A DNA stretch of 64,000 bases from Parabacteroides goldsteinii (GTDB lineage Bacteria; Bacteroidota; Bacteroidia; Bacteroidales; Tannerellaceae): positions 62,001-126,000 of the forward strand of contig NZ_JADNBB010000009.1 in assembly GCF_015550595.1 (NCBI RefSeq), read 5' to 3'. A program made the translations under genes and the position numbers. The notes under the pieces are model-generated. The model saw only the letters and a program-made list of their open reading frames with translations. It had not been told where the DNA came from and searched no databases. Below are positions 9,047-17,518 of this stretch, one piece after another; the first letter of the stretch is position 1; each line of letters opens with the position of its first letter.

Positions 9047-9082
9047 TAGATGCTATCTTAATAACAATTTAATAGGTAAGTT

Positions 9083-10117
9083 ATGGAATACAGACAATTA
9101 GGAGGTTCGGGCTTATATGTACCCGTACTTTGTTTAGGCACAGCTACTTTTGGAGGAACCAACGGTTTCGAAGGTTGGGGACATACCCAGGTAGAAGAAG
9201 CCAGACGCATGATAAACAGGTGCCTGGATGCCGGTGTAAACTTCTTTGATACAGCAGACGTTTATTCCGGTGGCCTATCGGAAGAAATACTGGGCAAAGC
9301 AATGGATGGCTTGCGGAATAAATTACTAATCTCCACAAAGGCGACATTCAATCTAAATCCGGAAAGCCGTAATGCGATGGGATCTTCCCGTTTCCACTTG
9401 ATCAATGCTTGTGAAGCCAGCCTGAAACGGTTGAATACCGATCATATCGATATATATCACATGCATGGATTTGATGCAAACACGCCTGTAGAAGAGACAC
9501 TCCGTGCTTTGGACGACTTAATCACAGCGGGTAAAGTACGATATATCGCCTGTTCTAACTTCTCCGGCTGGCATCTGATGAAAGCATTGTCCATTTCCGA
9601 AAGGTATGGCTGGAGTCGTTATGTGGCACACCAAGTTCATTATTCTTTGCTTAACAGGGAATATGAATGGGAATTGATGCCGCTCGGTATCGACCAGAAA
9701 GTAGGTTCTATCATCTGGAGTCCGTTATCAGCAGGCCGTTTGGGAGGTAAATACAGACGCAACAATCCTATTCCTGCGGATGGACGTGTAGCACGTGGCG
9801 GAAGCCCGATCCCGGATGAAGCAACTTCATACGAACGTCTGTATAATATAATGGATGTATTGGATGAAATAGCGGAAGAAACAGGACATAGTGTTGCACA
9901 ATGTGCCCTGAACTGGCTACTGCAACGTCCTACCGTCTCCAGCCTTATCATTGGAGCAAGTACGGAAAAGCAACTGGAACAAAATCTGGAAGCTGTCGGA
10001 TGGAATCTGACACCCGAACAGGTAAAACGACTGGATACAGCCAGCCAGGTTACTCCCGTCTATCCCTATTGGCATCAGGCACAATTCCCATTCCTGAATG
10101 CACAGCTTCAGTTTTAA
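9083..10117 (+). CDS. Aldo/keto reductase
   Basis: A 344-residue NADPH-dependent oxidoreductase of the AKR superfamily, closest in look to the general-stress/YghZ-like branch. The catalytic tetrad is present: D56 and Y61 in FDTADVYSGG, K86 in ISTKATF and H128 in HIDIYHMHG. The C-terminal LIIGASTEKQLEQN holds the NADP-phosphate-binding pattern. It should reduce aldehydes or ketones in the cytoplasm; the substrate is unknown. Monocistronic, convergent with nifJ, with a shared hairpin terminator after it. Confidence 0.88.
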   Translation: MEYRQLGGSGLYVPVLCLGTATFGGTNGFEGWGHTQVEEARRMINRCLDAGVNFFDTADVYSGGLSEEILGKAMDGLRNKLLISTKATFNLNPESRNAMGSSRFHLINACEASLKRLNTDHIDIYHMHGFDANTPVEETLRALDDLITAGKVRYIACSNFSGWHLMKALSISERYGWSRYVAHQVHYSLLNREYEWELMPLGIDQKVGSIIWSPLSAGRLGGKYRRNNPIPADGRVARGGSPIPDEATSYERLYNIMDVLDEIAEETGHSVAQCALNWLLQRPTVSSLIIGASTEKQLEQNLEAVGWNLTPEQVKRLDTASQVTPVYPYWHQAQFPFLNAQLQF

Positions 10118-10145
10118 GAAAAGATCCTTTCGACTCCAACAACAA

Positions 10146-10179
10146 AAAAACGGAACCTTCTTTCGAAGATTCCGTTTTT
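10146..10179. terminator. Bidirectional terminator between AKR gene and nifJ
   Basis: An A-run, CGGAACCTTC, a TTTC loop, GAAGATTCCG and a T-run form a 10-bp stem with one mismatch. Flanking A/T-runs on both sides make it work for both convergent transcripts. Confidence 0.85.
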
Positions 10180-10205
10180 ACTATTTTAGATGATCAAATA
10201 ATCAA

Positions 10206-13200
10206 TTATTCCTCAACACCCCACTGTTGTTTAGCCAAACGCTTGTAGTTGTTAAGTCTCCACTTAGCGTTGTTTTCTGCAGCCTGGAACAATTCGCCTG
10301 CTTCAGCCGGGAACTGTTTTGTCAGAGATGCGAAACGTACTTCACCCTTCAGGAAGTCCTGGAACTTACTCCAATCCGGTTCTTTGCTATCCAAAGTGAA
10401 CGGATTCTTGCCTTCTTCTTCCAATGCAGGGTTGTAACGCCACAAGTGCCAGTAACCACATGCTACTGCATCTGCTTCTTCCTGCTGGCTCTTACCCATA
10501 CCCTTCTTCAAACCGTGGTTGATACAAGGAGAGTAAGCGATGATCAATGAAGGACCATCATAAGCTTCAGCTTCGCGAATAGCTTTCAATGTCTGTGCCT
10601 GATCAGCACCCATTGCGATCTGAGCAACATATACATAACCGTAAGTTGTAGCCATCAGACCCAAGTCTTTCTTACGTACTCTCTTACCTGCAGCTGCAAA
10701 CTTAGCGATTGCACCGACCGGAGTAGCTTTAGAAGACTGACCGCCTGTGTTAGAGTAAACTTCAGTATCCAGAACCAGTATGTTAACGTTCTTGCCGGAA
10801 GCAATTACATGGTCGAGGCCACCGTAACCGATATCGTAAGAAGCACCGTCACCACCGATGATCCACTGTGAACGTTTTACCAGGAAGTGAGAAAGTTCCT
10901 TGATCTGTGCGCTAAGCGGACAGCCGTGAGTGATACCTTCTTCTGCAATAGCGATTATCTGAGGAGCCAATTCTTTTGTCTTATCGGCATCATTCTGATT
11001 TTCAACCCATGTTTTAAGTACTTCTTTTACTTCGGCAGGAGCATTTTCACCAGCGATAATTGCGTTCATTGCATTCGTCAAACGAGCACGCATCTTTTCA
11101 TTAGCCAGTTCCATACCCAGACCGAATTCACAGAAGTCTTCGAACAATGAGTTAGCCCAAGCCGGACCCTGTCCTTTTTCGTTTGTTGTATATGGAGTTG
11201 AAGGAACAGAACCTGAATAGATAGATGAACAACCCGTTGCGTTAGCTACCATTTCACGGTCACCGAACAATTGAGTTATCAACTTCACATACGGAGTTTC
11301 ACCACAACCGGAGCAAGCACCTGAGAACTCAAACAACGGAGTTGCAAACTGAGAGTTCTTCACGTTAGCTTTGATGTCAACCAGATGTTGTTTGCTTGTA
11401 ACCTTTTCTGCACAGAAATCCCAGTTCGGAGCTTCAGCCAACTGAGTTTCCAAAGCAGCCATCTTAAGCGCTTTACCACCCTTCTTCGGATTACCCGGAC
11501 AAACATCGGCACAGTTACCACAACCCAGACAGTCAAGAACGTCTACCTGGATACGGAACTGCATTCCTTCAAATTGCTTACCTGTAGCTTTCAAAGAGTT
11601 AGAAAACGGAGCAGCAGCCTGTTCAGCAGCATCCAACACAAACGGACGGATAGAAGCGTGAGGACAAACATAAGCACACTTGTTACACTGGATACAGTTG
11701 TCAGCTTCCCAAACAGGAACAAAAGCAGCTACACCACGTTTTTCATATTTAGCTGTTCCCTGATGCCATGTACCGTCTTCAATACCTTCGAATGCAGAAA
11801 CCTTCAACAGGTCACCATCCTGAGCATTGATAGGACGAACTACTTCGTTAATGAAAGCAGGATCGTTGTTTGCTACAACTTCATCGTCCGGCAGGTTAGC
11901 CCATGACGGATCCACCGTCAGTTGAGTATATTCACCACCACGATCGACAGCAGCATAGTTCTTATTAACTACATCTTCACCTTTTTTACCGTAAGACTTC
12001 ACGATGAATTTCTTCATCTGTTCGATAGCCAGGTCAACAGGAATTACACCTGTGATACGGAAGAATGCAGACTGAAGGATTGTATTGGTACGGTTACCCA
12101 AACCGATTTCCAATGCGATCTGAGTTGCATTGATATAATAAACAGTAATGTTTTTCTGTGCGAAATAACGTTTTACCTTATTCGGCAAGTGTTTAGCCAA
12201 CTCTTCGCCATTCCATACAGTGTTCAGCAGGAATGTACCGTTTTCACGCAAACCACGAGTTACATCGTACATACGCAGGTAAGCCTGAACGTGGCAAGCA
12301 ACGAAGTTCGGAGTATTTACCAAATAAGTGGAACGGATCGGATGGTCACCGAAACGCAGGTGAGAACAAGTGAAACCACCAGACTTCTTAGAATCATAAG
12401 AGAAATATGCCTGGCAATATTTATCTGTATTGTCACCGATGATCTTTACAGAGTTCTTGTTAGCACCAACAGTACCGTCAGCACCCAAACCGTAGAACTT
12501 AGCTTCGAACATACCTTCGCCACCCAAAGCGATTTCTTCTTTCTGAGGAAGAGAAGTGAATGTAACGTCGTCTACGATACCCAGTGTAAACTGGTTCTTA
12601 GGCATCGGTAATGCCAGGTTTTCGTAAACGGCAAGGATCTGAGCTGGAGTAGTATCTTTAGAACCCAAACCATAACGGCCACCAACGATAACAGGAGCAT
12701 TTTCTGTTCCGTAGTAACAGTCTTTTACATCCAAATACAAAGGTTCGCCTGTTGCACCCGGTTCTTTTGTTCTGTCAAGAACTGCGATACGTTTTGCAGT
12801 CTTAGGAACAGCAGCTAAGAAATGCTTAGCAGAGAACGGACGATACAAGTGAACCGAAACCAAACCAACTTTTTCACCCTGAGCTGTCAGGTGGTCGATA
12901 GCTTCACGGGCAGCTTCCGTTACAGAACCCATCGCAATAATCACGCGTTCTGCATCTTCTGCTCCGTAATAATCGAACAAACCGTATTTACGGCCTGTCA
13001 GCTTGGAGATTTCGTTCATATATTCTTCTACGATAGCAGGAACTGCTTCATAGTATTTATTTGATGATTCTCTGTGCTGGAAGAAGTGGTCCGGGTTTTC
13101 AGCCATACCACGAGCTTCCGGTTTTTCCGGATTCAATGCACGTGCACGGAATTCAGCCAACGCCTTCTGGTCGATCAACGGAGCCAGGTCATCATTCTCC

Positions 13201-13763
13201 AACGCTTCGATCTTCTGGATTTCGTGTGATGTACGGAAACCGTCGAAGAAGTTCACAAAAGGTACACGGGATTTGATAGTTGCCAGGTGAGCTACACCAG
13301 ACAAGTCCATAACTTCCTGTACAGAACCTTCTGCCAACATTGCGAAACCAGTCTGACGAGCAGACATAACATCCTGATGGTCACCAAAGATACACAAAGC
13401 GTGTGAGGCCAGTGTACGGGCAGACACATGGAATACGCAAGGAAGCAACTCACCAGCTATCTTGTACATATTAGGGATCATCAGCAACAACCCCTGAGAA
13501 GCTGTATAAGTTGAAGTCAGGGCACCAGCCTGCAAAGAACCGTGAACTGCACCTGCAGCACCACCTTCTGATTGCATTTCCTGTACCAAAACCGTTTCGC
13601 CGAAAATGTTCTTACGTCCGGCGGCAGCCCATTCGTCTACATATTCTGCCATTGTAGACGACGGAGTGATGGGGTAAATAGCGGCTACTTCGCTGAACAT
13701 ATATGAAATATGAGCAGCAGCCTGGTTACCATCACAGGTCAAAAATTTCTTCTGTTTTGTCAT
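10206..13763 (-). CDS. nifJ: Pyruvate:ferredoxin (flavodoxin) oxidoreductase
   Basis: A 1185-residue single-chain PFOR, the key anaerobic enzyme turning pyruvate and CoA into acetyl-CoA, CO2 and reduced ferredoxin. Domain order: pyruvate-binding pyrimidine domain (YPITPSSTMAEYVDEWA near residue 35), transketolase-C-like and gamma domains, a two-[4Fe-4S] ferredoxin domain (CIQCNKCAYVCPH and CLGCGNCADVCPG, about residues 690-760), then the TPP domain (CSGCGETPYVKLI and GGDGASYDIGYGGLDHV, with the metal motif completed by LDTEVYSNTGGQ). Full length and intact. No -7 box lies in the 33 bases between it and the upstream ATPase gene. Confidence 0.97.
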   Translation of the reverse strand: MTKQKKFLTCDGNQAAAHISYMFSEVAAIYPITPSSTMAEYVDEWAAAGRKNIFGETVLVQEMQSEGGAAGAVHGSLQAGALTSTYTASQGLLLMIPNMYKIAGELLPCVFHVSARTLASHALCIFGDHQDVMSARQTGFAMLAEGSVQEVMDLSGVAHLATIKSRVPFVNFFDGFRTSHEIQKIEALENDDLAPLIDQKALAEFRARALNPEKPEARGMAENPDHFFQHRESSNKYYEAVPAIVEEYMNEISKLTGRKYGLFDYYGAEDAERVIIAMGSVTEAAREAIDHLTAQGEKVGLVSVHLYRPFSAKHFLAAVPKTAKRIAVLDRTKEPGATGEPLYLDVKDCYYGTENAPVIVGGRYGLGSKDTTPAQILAVYENLALPMPKNQFTLGIVDDVTFTSLPQKEEIALGGEGMFEAKFYGLGADGTVGANKNSVKIIGDNTDKYCQAYFSYDSKKSGGFTCSHLRFGDHPIRSTYLVNTPNFVACHVQAYLRMYDVTRGLRENGTFLLNTVWNGEELAKHLPNKVKRYFAQKNITVYYINATQIALEIGLGNRTNTILQSAFFRITGVIPVDLAIEQMKKFIVKSYGKKGEDVVNKNYAAVDRGGEYTQLTVDPSWANLPDDEVVANNDPAFINEVVRPINAQDGDLLKVSAFEGIEDGTWHQGTAKYEKRGVAAFVPVWEADNCIQCNKCAYVCPHASIRPFVLDAAEQAAAPFSNSLKATGKQFEGMQFRIQVDVLDCLGCGNCADVCPGNPKKGGKALKMAALETQLAEAPNWDFCAEKVTSKQHLVDIKANVKNSQFATPLFEFSGACSGCGETPYVKLITQLFGDREMVANATGCSSIYSGSVPSTPYTTNEKGQGPAWANSLFEDFCEFGLGMELANEKMRARLTNAMNAIIAGENAPAEVKEVLKTWVENQNDADKTKELAPQIIAIAEEGITHGCPLSAQIKELSHFLVKRSQWIIGGDGASYDIGYGGLDHVIASGKNVNILVLDTEVYSNTGGQSSKATPVGAIAKFAAAGKRVRKKDLGLMATTYGYVYVAQIAMGADQAQTLKAIREAEAYDGPSLIIAYSPCINHGLKKGMGKSQQEEADAVACGYWHLWRYNPALEEEGKNPFTLDSKEPDWSKFQDFLKGEVRFASLTKQFPAEAGELFQAAENNAKWRLNNYKRLAKQQWGVEE

Positions 13764-13796
13764 AGACTCTTACTATTAGTATTTAAAAGAATTTTA

Positions 13797-14975
13797 TTAG
13801 TATAAAAAGCCAAAAAGCCAAAGCGGGATCATATTACCATCTCCTACTTCAACCTTGTCTATTGCATAGTATAAATCGGGATTGTTTTTCACCTTCATAC
13901 TCTCCTCTATCCTGAAATTATACTTCTCATTTACCAGAAAGTGTGCATTCTTTCCTCCCTCATTCAGCCTGTTGTCTTTCAAAAGCTGGTTATAGAAAAA
14001 AGATTCGCGCACAGCCTGTACGTTTACCTCCATCGGCCGGATGGGGTACATCAGATTCGAATTATACATATATACGGTAGATGGCTTTTTCGGAAACGAT
14101 TCGCCTACCGGATACAACATATTCATCAAACGGGCATCGGTCAGATATTTAATGTAATTCATAACTGTCGCCCTTGACGTTTCAATATCTTTACTTAACT
14201 GACTTACATTCGGCGTACATGGCGCACTGATAGCCAGCAAATATAATAATTTTCGGAGCTTCGGCAGATAACTTTGCTCGATTTGTTTAATATAAAGGAC
14301 ATCTACCTCCAGCATCATGTTCATCGTCTTCAGCAGATTCTCCGAAAAATTACGTTTCTCAAGGAAAAAAGGATAAAAACCATGATGCAAATAGTCCTGA
14401 AAATAAGCCATTGGTTTTGCCACCGAGCAAATGTTACGGGCAATCTCCTGGTGGCTTCCGATCACTTCTTCAAATGTATAAGCCGGAAAATTGTTCCCCG
14501 ACATCAGATTCAGAAACTCACGGAAAGAAAAACCACGTAAATTATAAGAAACAACTTTACCTGAGAGATCCGGATTTTCCTCTTTCAGCCGCATAACGGA
14601 CGAACCGGAAAAGATGATCTTCAGATCTTCAAAATTATCATAACAGTAACGTAACTCTTTCGACCATCCGGAATATTTAAAAACCTGGTCGATCAACAGC
14701 ACCTTTCCTCCTTTCGCCCTGAACTCAGAAGCAAAATCGACTAAAGTACGTTCCGTAAAATAAAAATGATTCAGATTTATGTACAGGCACTCTTTATTAT
14801 CAGCACCAAAATGTTCGCGGGCATAATCCAGTAAAAAAGTAGTCTTTCCTACCCCACGAGAGCCTTTGATACCGATCAACCGGTCATTCCAGTTAATCTC
14901 ATCCATCAGCCCCCGGCGTACCGGTGCATGCAAATGTTCTACAAGGTATTTATGTGTTTTAAAGAATGCTTCCAC
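13797..14975 (-). CDS. AAA-family ATPase with DUF4143-type C-terminus
   Basis: A 392-residue cytoplasmic ATPase of the widespread AAA_14/DUF4143 type. Walker A is GSRGVGKTT (38-46); the Walker B-like stretch KVLLIDQV has D followed by Q where E is usual; IFSGSSVM is the sensor-1-like region. The C-terminal half has a helix-turn-helix-like segment (PNVSQLSKDIETSRATVMNYIKYL) typical of this family. Biological role unknown even for well-studied members. It sits 33 bases upstream of nifJ on the same strand with a good promoter of its own. Confidence 0.85.
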   Translation of the reverse strand: MEAFFKTHKYLVEHLHAPVRRGLMDEINWNDRLIGIKGSRGVGKTTFLLDYAREHFGADNKECLYINLNHFYFTERTLVDFASEFRAKGGKVLLIDQVFKYSGWSKELRYCYDNFEDLKIIFSGSSVMRLKEENPDLSGKVVSYNLRGFSFREFLNLMSGNNFPAYTFEEVIGSHQEIARNICSVAKPMAYFQDYLHHGFYPFFLEKRNFSENLLKTMNMMLEVDVLYIKQIEQSYLPKLRKLLYLLAISAPCTPNVSQLSKDIETSRATVMNYIKYLTDARLMNMLYPVGESFPKKPSTVYMYNSNLMYPIRPMEVNVQAVRESFFYNQLLKDNRLNEGGKNAHFLVNEKYNFRIEESMKVKNNPDLYYAIDKVEVGDGNMIPLWLFGFLY

Positions 14976-14999
14976 CTTACTGTCTTACTATATAGGCCA

Positions 15000-15029
15000 C
15001 AAAGATAGAAAATATCCGCTACTTTGCAA
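15000..15029 (-). promoter_or_regulatory. Promoter of the AAA ATPase gene
   Basis: On the minus strand TTG (15027-15029), 19 bases, then TATCTTTG (15000-15007): a full -33/-7 Bacteroidetes promoter at consensus spacing. It may also serve nifJ. Confidence 0.7.
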
Positions 15030-15103
15030 TACCGAGATAGCAATTTTATTTTCAGTTGGCAATCCAAAGTTAACAATGCGTATTGACGTTTGAGAATTCA
15101 GAG

Positions 15104-15147
15104 TTGGCAGTTAATGGTATTTTTTAGAAATAACCACTAACTGTCAA
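15104..15147 (-). terminator. Hairpin after ilvE
   Basis: TTGGCAGTTAATGGT (15104-15118) and ACCACTAACTGTCAA (15133-15147) pair with two mismatches around a 14-base loop, just beyond the ilvE stop codon. Confidence 0.55.
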
Positions 15148-15160
15148 ACCTTTATCTTAT

Positions 15161-16180
15161 TTATTCAATTATCGTTACCCATCCGTATGTATCAGGTTCA
15201 TCACCATACTGGATGCCACGCAGTTTATGATATAATTTTTCACAAACAGGTCCCGGCTTACCATCTTTAGCAATTACATAAGACTTGTCGATATCCAGAT
15301 CGTCAATTTGTGAGATCGGAGCGATAACGGCTGCTGTTCCGCATTCTGCCGCTTCATCAAATGTTGCGAGCTCTTCCACCGGAACCGGACGACGTTCAAC
15401 GGTCAGTCCCATATCTGCGGCTAATTGCTGCAAACTCTTGTTGGTGATTGAAGGCAGGATAGAATGAGACTGCGGAGTGATATAGCTATTGCCACGGATA
15501 CCGAAGAAGTTTGCCGGACCACATTCGTCCAGATATTTCTTTTCTTTCGGATCCAGATAAAGAACAGCTGCATATCCTTTTTCCTTTGCTTTTTCACCGG
15601 CAACAAGGCTGGCGGCATAATTACCACCGACTTTTATCGTACCTGTTCCCTGAGGAGCTGCACGGTCATATTCACGCATGATACAAACCTTTGAAGGTTG
15701 GAAACCACCTTTGAAATACGGACCTACCGGAGTTACAAAAATCATAAACATATATTCAGGAGCCGGTTTTACACCAACCTGTGCACCCAAGCCGATCATC
15801 AACGGACGGATATATAATGCTGCTCCACTCTCGTAAGGAGGAACAAAACGTTCGTTCAATTTCACTACTTTGCGAACAGCTTCTTCAAACATTTCTACAG
15901 GAAGTTCAGCCATCTTGATACCCCGGCTGGAAGCCTGCATACGTTTGCCGTTTTCATCCATACGGAACACACGGATCTTACCGTCTTTACCTCTGAAAGC
16001 TTTCAGACCTTCAAACGATTCTTGTCCGTAATGCAGACAAGTCGCTGCCATATGAATATTGATGATCTCAGAAGAACTAACTTCTAATTCCCCCCATTTA
16101 CCATCACGATAGTAACACCGTACATTGTAGTCTGTCTTCATATAACCAAATGCAAGATCAGACCAATTAATATTTTCCAT
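15161..16180 (-). CDS. ilvE: Branched-chain amino acid aminotransferase
   Basis: A 339-residue PLP-dependent class IV (fold IV) aminotransferase that makes or degrades Leu, Ile and Val with 2-oxoglutarate/glutamate. The PLP lysine lies in GTIKVGGNYAASL; YGQESFEGLKAFR and YIRPLMIGLG near the substrate pocket are typical of the roughly 340-residue BCAT group, and LDECGPANFFGI matches the family's cofactor-phosphate loop. Transcribed alone, divergent from metF, with back-to-back -7 boxes in an 83-base intergenic region. Confidence 0.93.
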   Translation of the reverse strand: MENINWSDLAFGYMKTDYNVRCYYRDGKWGELEVSSSEIINIHMAATCLHYGQESFEGLKAFRGKDGKIRVFRMDENGKRMQASSRGIKMAELPVEMFEEAVRKVVKLNERFVPPYESGAALYIRPLMIGLGAQVGVKPAPEYMFMIFVTPVGPYFKGGFQPSKVCIMREYDRAAPQGTGTIKVGGNYAASLVAGEKAKEKGYAAVLYLDPKEKKYLDECGPANFFGIRGNSYITPQSHSILPSITNKSLQQLAADMGLTVERRPVPVEELATFDEAAECGTAAVIAPISQIDDLDIDKSYVIAKDGKPGPVCEKLYHKLRGIQYGDEPDTYGWVTIIE

Positions 16181-16206
16181 ATAATGTCGTAATTAGATTA
16201 TGATCG

Positions 16207-16214
16207 CAAAAGTA
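16207..16214 (-). promoter_or_regulatory. -7 box for ilvE
   Basis: TACTTTTG on the minus strand, 27 bases before the ilvE ATG; mirror-image partner of the metF box 23 bases away. Confidence 0.6.
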
Positions 16215-16236
16215 AGCTATTTCAGATGATAATTGT

Positions 16237-16244
16237 TACTTTTG
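16237..16244 (+). promoter_or_regulatory. -7 box for metF
   Basis: TACTTTTG on the plus strand, 20 bases before the metF ATG. The same octamer serves ilvE on the other strand. Confidence 0.6.
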
Positions 16245-16263
16245 CAGCAAAAATAATTAAAAT

Positions 16264-17214
16264 ATGAAAGTCATTGATTTGATAAACGGCAGTAAAACGA
16301 CTGCTTTCTCATTCGAAATACTTCCTCCTATAAAAGGAAACAGCATACAAAAAGTGTACAATGTGATTGATAAACTAAAAGAATTCGATCCTAAGTACAT
16401 TAATATAACATCCCATCACAGCGAATACATTTATAAAACACTCCCCGACGGAAGTTTTCAGAAAGTGAATATCCGCAAGCGACCGGGATCGGTGGCTATT
16501 GCTTCCGCCATCCAGAATAAATATGGCATTCCGGCCGTCCCGCATATCATCTGTAAAGGTTTTACGAAAGACGAAACCGAATATGCGCTGATCGACCTTA
16601 ACTTTTTAGGTGTTTACGACCTGCTTCTACTCCGCGGGGATGTAAAAACGTTAGAGGCCGGACAGAACACCGACCAGTATCATGAACATGCAACCGATTT
16701 ACAGGAACAGGTAAACAACTTCAACAAAGGTATCGCAGTAGACGGTTCTACATTTGAAGCCAATGAAACCCCATTTTCCTACGGTATGGCCTGTTATCCG
16801 GAAAAGCATGAAGAGGCTCCCAATATGGATTCCGATATTTTCTACCTGAAAGAGAAAGTAAAAAACGGAGCCGATTATCTGGTAACTCAAATGTTCTTCG
16901 ACAACGAAAAATATTATTCATTTGTGGATCGTTGCCGTGCAGAAGGGATCACTGTTCCGATCATTCCGGGAATCAAGCCCGTCGTATTCAAGAATCAATT
17001 AACGGTATTACCTAAAATATTCCGTTCCGATATACCGGAACCGTTTGCCACCGAACTTCGTAAATGTAATAACGACGACGAAGTAAAAGCCGTTGGTGTA
17101 GAATGGTGTATTCAACAATGTAAAGACCTGATCGCTCACGGAGTTCCCAGCCTGCATTTTTATACAATGATGGCAACGGATAGTGTTTATAAGGTGGCTA
17201 AAGAAGTATATTAA
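16264..17214 (+). CDS. metF: 5,10-methylenetetrahydrofolate reductase
   Basis: A 316-residue flavoprotein that reduces methylene-THF to methyl-THF for methionine synthesis. The TIM-barrel family signature is visible: SFEILPP with the catalytic Glu near the N-terminus, YINITSHHS, VPHIICKGFT, LLLLRGD, FSYGMACYPEKHEEAP and the substrate-side TQMFFDNEKYYSFVDRCR and PIIPGIKPV. Slightly longer than the E. coli enzyme (296), as usual in Bacteroidetes. Single gene, divergent from ilvE. Confidence 0.95.
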   Translation: MKVIDLINGSKTTAFSFEILPPIKGNSIQKVYNVIDKLKEFDPKYINITSHHSEYIYKTLPDGSFQKVNIRKRPGSVAIASAIQNKYGIPAVPHIICKGFTKDETEYALIDLNFLGVYDLLLLRGDVKTLEAGQNTDQYHEHATDLQEQVNNFNKGIAVDGSTFEANETPFSYGMACYPEKHEEAPNMDSDIFYLKEKVKNGADYLVTQMFFDNEKYYSFVDRCRAEGITVPIIPGIKPVVFKNQLTVLPKIFRSDIPEPFATELRKCNNDDEVKAVGVEWCIQQCKDLIAHGVPSLHFYTMMATDSVYKVAKEVY

Positions 17215-17518
17215 AAAAGAGATTATCTTCCAAGACGGAGTATTTTTATACGGGAAAGAAACAATTGTTGATAAACACGGAAACGGTCTATCAGTTTTTC
17301 TTCATATGTCATTCTTATCAAGGGTATTTGCTCGACTAGATTGTAAAAGTCCTCTTTTAGTAAAAGATCAATCTGCTATATTGTTTGGCAAACAACAGAG
17401 AGTTGAGGTGTATACCCACTAAAATATTCGTAATCATTTAGTAAGAAGAGCCCATCTAATAGCAAATAGATTAGATGGGCTCTTGAATATTAATAATTAG
17501 ACCTGAATATGTTGTACA
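17215..17518. other. Intergenic region metF-susD, no gene seen
   Basis: About 300 bases between convergent genes. It holds the terminator at 17446-17484 and a small TTGTT/AACAA hairpin at 17381-17395. An open frame runs out of the metF end here, but it overlaps metF in another frame and has no recognisable protein features. Confidence 0.6.
17446..17484. terminator. Bidirectional hairpin after metF and second susD
   Basis: Perfect 15-bp arms AAGAGCCCATCTAAT (17446-17460) and ATTAGATGGGCTCTT (17470-17484), 9-base loop, between the convergent genes. Confidence 0.8.

Noticed and set aside
11385-12611. Plus-strand frames opposite nifJ
   Set aside because: Antisense shadows rich in Phe/Ile/Cys; nifJ is complete and conserved on the minus strand.
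17183-17422. 79-codon frame at the end of metF
   Set aside because: Overlaps metF in another frame, no own promoter, no recognisable protein character.
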